DNA from: GCA-2726245 sp035513655
GTDB lineage: Bacteria; Planctomycetota; Planctomycetia; Pirellulales; Pirellulaceae
Direction of reading: 5' to 3'
Length of the DNA: 8,002 bases
Assembly (NCBI GenBank): GCA_035513655.1
Contig: DATKBV010000482.1
Location: forward strand, 1-8,002
Shown here: piece by piece, positions 1 to 7,600 of the stretch
Numbering within the stretch: the stretch's first letter is position 1
Layout of the letters: every line of letters starts with the position of its first letter
Notes under the pieces: generated by a model
Told to the model about the DNA's origin: nothing
Databases searched by the model: none
Seen by the model: only the letters and a program-made list of their open reading frames with translations
Translations under genes and position numbers: made by a program

Positions 1-1
1 C

Positions 2-1660
2 GCCAACGACACGAACTTCACACCTGATATCTTTGTTCGCGACTTGGCGAATCAGACGACCACGCTGGTAAGCGTCAATCAAGCGGGAACGGGACCAGGG
101 AACCAGTCGTCGGAAGGTACACCTCGCATTAGTGCCGATGGCCGCTACGTGGTGTTTACCAGTCGTGCGGGCGATCTGGTTCCCAACGATACCAATGGTG
201 CCGAGGATGTCTTTCTCCGTGACGTGGTCGCGGGCACGACGACGCTGGTGAGCGTCGATGTCACCGGGGCAGGAAGCGGTAGTAGTGCGTCGATGAATCC
301 AGAACTCAGCGACGACGGGCAGTGGATCACGTTCATTAGCGACGCGGGAAATCTGGTGGCTAACGACACAAACAATGTACGGGACGTGTTTGTGCGCGAC
401 ATGCAAAACAGTGCAACCACACTGGTTAGCGTGAACAGCGTCGGGACGGGACCTGGCAATAATTCCTCGGACTCGCCGAGAATTACTCCCGATGGCAACT
501 TCGTCGTGTTCACGAGCCAAGCTAGCAATCTCGTCGGGGACGACACCAACGGCACGACGCGGGATGTGTTTGTACGCGACCTGATCAACGGGACCACGAC
601 ACTGGTGAGCCGTAATAGTGCGGGGACAGGAAGCGGTAGCGGCAATTCCTCCAATCCGACCATTAGCGGCAACGGGCAATTCGTCGCCTTCGTCAGCAAT
701 GCCAGCAACTTGGCGGCGAACGATACCAATGGCTCAACCGCCGATGTCTTCGTACACGACTTGTTGGCCGGAGTTACGACGTTACTTTCCGTCAATTCGG
801 ACAGTTCCGGTAGCGGTAACCTTTCGTCCTCGTCTCCCATCATCACAAACGACGGCGCGATCGTGGTCTTTGCCAGCCATGCCAGCAATTTCGTGGCGGA
901 CGACAATAATGGTTCGCAGGATATCTTCATTCGCGACCTGGCCGCCGCCACGACCACCGTGGCCAGTGCGGCGTTCGCTCCGTCGGCCAGCGGCAGTCGT
1001 ATTTCGAACTCGCCGGAGATCAGTGCCGATGGTCGCCGCATCACCTATCTAAGCACGGCGGGAGATTTGGTGGCCGGAGATACAAATGGCCAACAAGATG
1101 TGTTCGTCTTCGATGCGTTGACCGAGACAACCAGTCTGGTCAGTGTCGATACGACAGGTGCCGCGTCGGGCAACTCCGCTTCAGGAAATGCCAGGATCAG
1201 CGCCGACGGTCGCTACGTGGCCTTTACCAGCAACGCGAATAATCTTGTGGCCAATGACACCAACGGCAGCACGCAGGATGTGTTCGTGCGCGACCTGGAA
1301 TCGCAGACGACGACGTTGATCAGTGTTCGGGTGGATGGCTTAGGTTCAGGCAGCAGCACCTCCTCCGCTCCCTCGATCAGTGATGACAGTCGTATCGTGG
1401 CGTTCGTCAGCAACGCCAGTAACCTAGTCGAGAACGACACCAACGGTTCGACGGCGGATGTGTTCATCCGCAATCTAGTAAACAATTCCACCACGCTGAT
1501 CAGTTCGCTGCCGTCGCAAACCGCCAGCGGGAACGGAAGTTCCGCAAGTCCCACGCTCAGCGGCAACGGGCGATTGGTGGCCTTTACCAGCACAGCCAGC
1601 AATCTCATCGAGGGCGATTTCAACGGCAAGCAGGATGTCTTCATCGCGCCGGTCGGCTTC
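2..1660 (+). repeat. Tandem 59-60-residue PD40/TolB-like propeller repeats (about 9.5 units)
   Basis: Units start at 122, 299, 476, 656, 836, 1013, 1190, 1370 and 1550, with a partial unit at 2-121 and a final unit ending near 1660. The consensus per unit is P-x-I-S-x-D-G-R-x-V-x-F-x-S, then S-N-L-V-x-N-D-T-N-G, then D-V-F-V-R-D-L, then T-T-T-L-V-S-V, and a Gly/Ser-rich connector. The SADGRYVVFTS-type strand is the hallmark of WD40-like beta-propeller (PD40) repeats as in TolB. Since the first unit is already in mid-repeat, more units lie upstream. Nine or more units could form one large or two smaller propellers. The DNA copies differ at many synonymous sites, so the array is old and not recently amplified. 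The last unit breaks off after DVFIAPVGF and runs straight into the Trp-rich module. Probable role: binding or spacing domain on the cell exterior. Confidence 0.88.
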
Positions 1661-4600
1661 ACACTGCACTGGCAAGGTGATGTGTCGAGCAATTGGAGTG
1701 ATCCTGCCAATTGGCTGGAAAATCTCGCGCCCCAAAACGGAGACACACTAGTCTTTGATACCAACACCAGCGGCTTGACCTCGACCGTTTCGACCAATGA
1801 CTTGACGGGACTCATGGTTAATCGAATCACGATTTTCGACGATTCCTCGACCAGCAACTTTACCCTAAACGGCAACGCCATCAGTTTAGCCGGAGGGATT
1901 TCCCGCGACGGATCAGCCGGCTTTCCTTGGCACGCGAGCAATCTTAGTTTTTCCGGAATCACGCTTACTCAACCCCAAACTTTCCAGGTTTCGGACGGGC
2001 AGATCGTTATCAACAGCCCGCTCGACAACGCCGGTTTTCTCTTGACTGCCGACGTGGCAAGTTCCTCGTCGGGGGCAATTACATTCGTGGGAGATGTTTC
2101 AGGGTCTGGCGGCATCAACAAGATTGGGACCGGACCTGGAGGGCTTCATTTGACGGGTGGACCGAAGAACTATTCGGGATTAACGACGATCAATCAAGGC
2201 TCGATTCGGCTAATCAACGGCGCGACACTCGGAGATCTTTCGGCGGGAACCGTAATTGCCGCCAATGGAAGCGTGTTTATTGATCACGCGACGCCGATCT
2301 TGGAAAACTTCTCGGTTCAAGGAAACGGCTTTCAGAACAGTGGAACTATTCGCGGCAAGGACGGTTCCATTCTGGCGGGTGATGTCATCTTGACGGGCAA
2401 CACGCGATTCCAAACGCTGTTCTCCGGCGAGTTCGTCGTCAGCGGGACGATCAGCGATCAGGGCCACGGATTTGGGGTGGATGCTCACGTGAGCCACGGG
2501 ACTACGTTGACCTTGGCGGGTCAGAACGTTTATTCCGGTCCGACATCCGTGACAGAATTCAATGGCGGATCGTTGCGCGTTGGAGCGGTGGGGGCGATCC
2601 CCAACGAGAGCGAGGTGATTCTCGGTTCAGCCGGCGCCGTCCTCGATCTGAACCATTTGACGGAGACGATCGGATCACTGTCCGGTAGCGGCAGCGTAAC
2701 TTTGAATGGCGGCACGCTGATCACCGGTGCGGATGGAACATCGACGACCTTCAGCGGCAGTATTAGCGGGGCCGGCGAAGTCGTGAAGCTAGGTTCAGGC
2801 GTCTTTCAACTTACGGGAATCAATACCTACACCGGTGTGACGACTGTCAATGAAGGTACGCTGCTGGTGAATGGATCGCTGGCGTTGGGAAACACCGTGG
2901 TCGTAGAGACCGCAGGCACGCTCGGGGGTGTGGGCACCATGTCTGGGACGGTGCAAGCGGCAGCGGGCGGCACGATCGCACCGGGACTGAGTTCTGGAGT
3001 GCTGCATGTCGGCGTGGCTGCCGAGAACCAACTTTATGCTTTCGGCCAAGGTCCGGAACCGCCGAACCAAAGGAACTTGTTCGGCACGTTCGATCTGTTA
3101 ACAGGCAACTTCAGTACGCTGGTCGACCATCCGATTGGGACCCCGTTTGCGACATCGTTGGCCACCGGCCCCGCGGGCGAGTTGTATTTCACCGAGCATG
3201 CTGGCGGCACGACACTCGTCCCGTTCGGCACCCTCGATTCGTCGGGAAACAAGACCTACGTCGGTGCAGGTCTGGACTTGGGAACCGATAGCAACCGCGT
3301 CGTTCAACTGCTGGCCGCTCCAGACGGTGAACTTTACGGATTCAACGTCGAAAGTACTGGTGGTTCGCGGAGTTGGGGACGCATCGATACGGCCAACGGG
3401 ACGTTCACGACGATCGGCGACTTGGCGGCTGAATTCGATATGGGCGCAGGTCTCGATAAGCCCGTGCTTAGCTTTACCACGTCCGGCGAACTGTACACCT
3501 TCGGCTTTATCGGCTCGTCCACGTACAAGTTCGGACAACTCGATTTGAACACCGGTGCCTTCACTGACGTCTTGAATCCGGCACCGCACGACTTCGCAAC
3601 TTCCTTCGCGCCGGCACCACAAGGAGATTTGTATTTTGTCCAGCACAGCGGCGGAACCGCATTGGTTCCGTTTGGTGTTCTGGATGTCGAGACTGGTGAG
3701 TCCACGTTGGTAGGATCAGGCTTAGACTTCGGGATGGATGTCAATCGAGCCGTTCACGTGTCTCTGGCTCCCCACGGTGCCCTGTATGCCTGGAACTTCG
3801 ACACGAGCGGAGGCTCGCGAACCTGGGGACAAATCGATATCGTCAGCGGTGCCTTGACATCGACAGGAGATCTCGCCGAAGTCTTTTCGCCGGCCTCCTT
3901 CGGTCCTCCCGTAATTGGCTGGGCGACGCCCGTTCCCTCGATCCGTTTCGAGACGGGTTCAAAGCTCGCGCTCGAGATCAACGGAACAAGTCCTGGCGTT
4001 GGGTATGACCAACTGCTGGTGACGGGCACGATCGAATTGAACGGTGGCACGTTGGACGTGGATTTGGGCTACGTTCCTCAGCTTGGCGATCGCTTCACGA
4101 TCATCAGCAACGACGGCGTCGATCCAGTTGTCGGCACGTTCGCGGATTTGCCGCAAGGAGGTTTCCTGCACGTCGGTGGTCACAGTTTCCAGATCGATTA
4201 CCAGGCAGGCGAAGGCAGCAACGACGTCGAACTCCGTAAGATCGTGGCTCCGGTGATTTCGTTAGCCTCCACCGACCGAACCGTTCACGAGGCCGAGGGC
4301 ATCATCTCGCTGACAGCCACACTCGATCAACCGCTCGACGTCGACACGTTGGTGCCTGTGCGAATCGTGGCGGGAACCGCGACGGAGGGCTTGGACTATC
4401 GATTGCTCACGACTCAGTTCGCATTTCGGGCGGGCGAGACGACAGCGACGTTTGATATTGAGATCGTTGACGACCTGATCTTCGAAGGCGACGAGAGCTT
4501 TACGATCGCGTTGGACGCTAGCGGCGGTGTCGTCCTCGGAGCCGATACTCAGAATACGATCACGATCGTCGATGACGACCCCATGCCAGCTGTACGGTTT

Positions 4601-7600
4601 CGCACAACCTATCAACGCGTCGAAGAAGGCATGACGACCACGATCGACGTGTCGCTTACGTCGGCGAGTGCGGGGACCATCACGGTTCCTTTGTTGTTCC
4701 AGCATGTCTCCGCCGGAAGCGATGATTATACCGTTACCGCGAGCGAGATTACGATCCCCGCCGGACACTTGCATGGCAGTACCACGATCTCCATCGTTGA
4801 CGATACCATCGCCGAAGGGCAAGAGTTACTGATGGTCCAACTGGGCACTCCCACTGGCGCGGTGCTCTCCAGCCAACCGGGCGACCCTCTCTCGCACTTG
4901 ATCATCATTCCTCGCAACGATGCGCCGAGTGTCAGCTTCGCTTCCGCCTTCCAGCAGCGTAACGAAGACGCCGGTATCGTCAGGGTCGAGCTGCGGCTCA
5001 GCAACCCGTCGGTTGACGAGATCACGGTTCCATTCAGCGTGAGCGGTATCGCGACGGAGGCTGACCGAAGTATCTCACCCGGGGGCTCGATTACGTTCGC
5101 CGCGGGAGTCACCAGCGAATTCATCGACATCACCATCGTCGACGACCTCATCAACGAACTGGACGAAACGGTGGTCTTGAATCTCGGTGATCTAACGGGC
5201 CGAGCGGACGTCTTGCCCGGCAGTACCCTGTCGCACACCTTGCGGATCATCGATAACGACACGCCGATTGTCAACTTTACTCAGCGCAGCAGAACGGTTT
5301 GGGAAGACGTTGGATCGACGAGCTACACGGTGACGCTGTCGCGGCCTTCCGCCGTGGAGATTACCGTGCCGATTACCGTTTCCGGGACGGGGAGGTTGTC
5401 AAGTGGCTACGCTTCGCGTAGCGGTTCGGCGGCGGATTTCTCGACTTCCACGTCTTCGATTACATTCCCGGTCGACTCCGTCACGGGACTGACGCCAACC
5501 AGCGTCACACGTACCATCAACATCGTCAACGACACCCGCACCGAACCAACCGAACGGATTGTGATTGGGTTAAAAGCACCCACCGGAGGTGCAAAACTGG
5601 GCGGCGTCACCCGTCACGACGTGTTCATCAAAGACGACGATCCCTTGGCGGCCATCGCGCGATCGACATCCGCGGTGATTGAAAGAAATCGGACGGTCAG
5701 CTTTACCGTCCATTTGTCTGCTCCGACAAAGCGCTCGGTGACCGTTCCTTTCAGCATCGCCGGGACAGCGACTAGAAATAAAGACTACACGATTTCACCC
5801 ACTAGTTCCGTCACGTTTGCGGCGGGAGAAACGTCCAAGAAAGTGACGGTTGTTATCAAGGACGATCGTCTCGATGAACCCCATGAAACCATAACCCTGA
5901 AACTGAAAACTCCCACGGGCGGAGCGAAACTTAGCAGCACAAAAACTTCCACGATCACCATCCTCGACAACGACCGGCCAGTCAGCGTCTCCTGGAACTT
6001 TTCCAGCCGAAGCGTGGGCGAATGGGCCACCAGGCCCGTTCCTGTGACGGTTCAACTGAACCGCCTCTCGGGCAAGAATGTCCTGGTTCCGATCAGTTTT
6101 TCCGGGTCCGCCACAAGGAATGCGGACTATGCCGTTTCAGGGCTGGACGGCAAGGGAAGGCTGTTGATTAAGGCGGGGCGGCCCAGCGCCACTTTCCATG
6201 TCCGTATGAAGAACGATCGTATTTATGAGGGTAACGAGCGGATCCGCATGTACATCGGTAGTCCGACCAACGCCTTCGCTCCCAGCTTCTTTAGGCGTCT
6301 CCGCTCGATCACCATCGTCGACGACGAGCGACCGCCACAGCCGCCACCTAAGGCGAAGTCGGTTAGTAGCGGAAGCTGCACTGCGGCAAATAACAACAGT
6401 GGGCCGGTTGGTCCGTTAGCGGTCGACACCAACATCGACGTGAGTTGTGTCGACCTCAGCAGTCTTAGCGGGTCTACGTTTGTTGGCTCGTCATCTCCGT
6501 TCCCGACCACTACGTCCCCGCTCACGCTTAACATTGCCACGCAAGGCTTATTCGAAGGTACAACGGCTTTCTACGATGCAAACTTTAACGGCGTGCTGGA
6601 CTACCTGGATCTCGACGGCGATGGGATGCAACAGGAAGGTGAACCGGGCGAGCCATCGACGATCACTGCTTTGGATGGCAGCTTTCTGATCGCAATTCCC
6701 GAAGAATTCGATCGAGACGGGGACGGTGTTTTCGGGCCAAACGAAGGACGCTGGGTGCTGGCCGGAGGCGTCGACACGTCCATCGATCTTCCGCTGCGGA
6801 CCTACCTGACGGCGAGCCAAGGCCATTACGTGGTTACTCCCCTGTCGACGTTGGCCGAGATCCTGGTGCGACGCTTCGGCCAGTCCTTGGAAGACGCCGA
6901 GCTACGTGTCGTGGAGTCGTTCGGTTTGGAAGGGATCAACTTTGCCCAAAGCAACCCGATTCAAGGTGCCGAAACACAAGACGAAGTGGCGACCGCGCAG
7001 GAAGCGATCAGTGTCAAGTTGTCTAACGCCGTGCTGCAGATCGCCGATTTGTTCGCGGGGCTGAACGGCGCGCCGCCGATCGCGTTGCTAGGCGAAATCG
7101 TTTACACCGACTTCGCCGAAAAAATTCACGAGCCAGGTTCGTCGATGGATTTAAGTCTCGAGGAGATTATCCGCGACGTCATCACGGGCGTTTCGGTGGC
7201 CACTGGATTGTCGGTGCACGCGAACCCCGTCGATAATGAGGGCATCGTGTCTGGCGCGGCAGCGGTTATCGCGGCCGGTAATCAGGCCGTCGATGGTCTG
7301 GAAAATACCGGTGACTTGCCGTACGTCACAGAAGTCATTCGCGTGAAGAAAGTCATGCAGGCCGAGGCCGCGCCCGCGCTGCACAATGTCGCGGCCGGCA
7401 CGGCGGCGATTACCGACGTGGTCACTCAGTTCACCGGTGCCAACTTGGCCGCGCGGATTGCCGCGGCGACCGTGGGGATGATCCTGCCGCCTAGCGTGGC
7501 CATCGGAAATGGCTCAATCCAGGAAGGTGACACCGGGATCAGCATGCTCGAGTTGCCCGTGGAACTAACGGGAGATCATCCGAACCACACGGTGACCGTG

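Noticed and set aside
145..1044. A 299-codon open frame on the complement strand with regularly repeated Leu/Ala-rich motifs
   Set aside because: It is the mirror of the PD40-type repeats: its periodicity equals the 59-60-residue units of the + strand frame, and its product matches no recognisable fold. The + strand frame runs right through with clear domain signatures.
618..1052. Second + strand frame, 144 codons, very rich in Arg and Pro
   Set aside because: An alternative frame of the repeat region; product is low-complexity and overlaps strongly supported PD40-type units.
2102..4243. Classical type V autotransporter passenger
   Set aside because: PATR-type repeats are present, but they are followed by over 3.7 kb of further in-frame domains and no beta-barrel translocator is in the window; such repeats are also common in non-autotransporter surface proteins.
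4262..4822. Complement-strand open frame of 186 codons rich in Arg/Asp/Gly
   Set aside because: It lies entirely opposite Calx-beta domains 1 and 2; its composition is what complementing Asp/Thr/Ile-rich codons gives. No ribosome-binding site or family motif is evident.
5406..5422. Hairpin as a transcription terminator
   Set aside because: Short stem, no T-run after it, and the reading frame with the Calx-beta pattern continues through it.
6575..6745. Cellulosomal dockerin domain
   Set aside because: Only the calcium loops match; the duplicated about 22-residue segment with its recognition residues and flanking helices is missing, and the loops are irregularly spaced within a beta-type module.
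7441..7489. Transmembrane helix near NLAARIAAATVGMIL
   Set aside because: The hydrophobic run is short, contains an Arg and is followed immediately by an extracellular-type Calx-beta domain.
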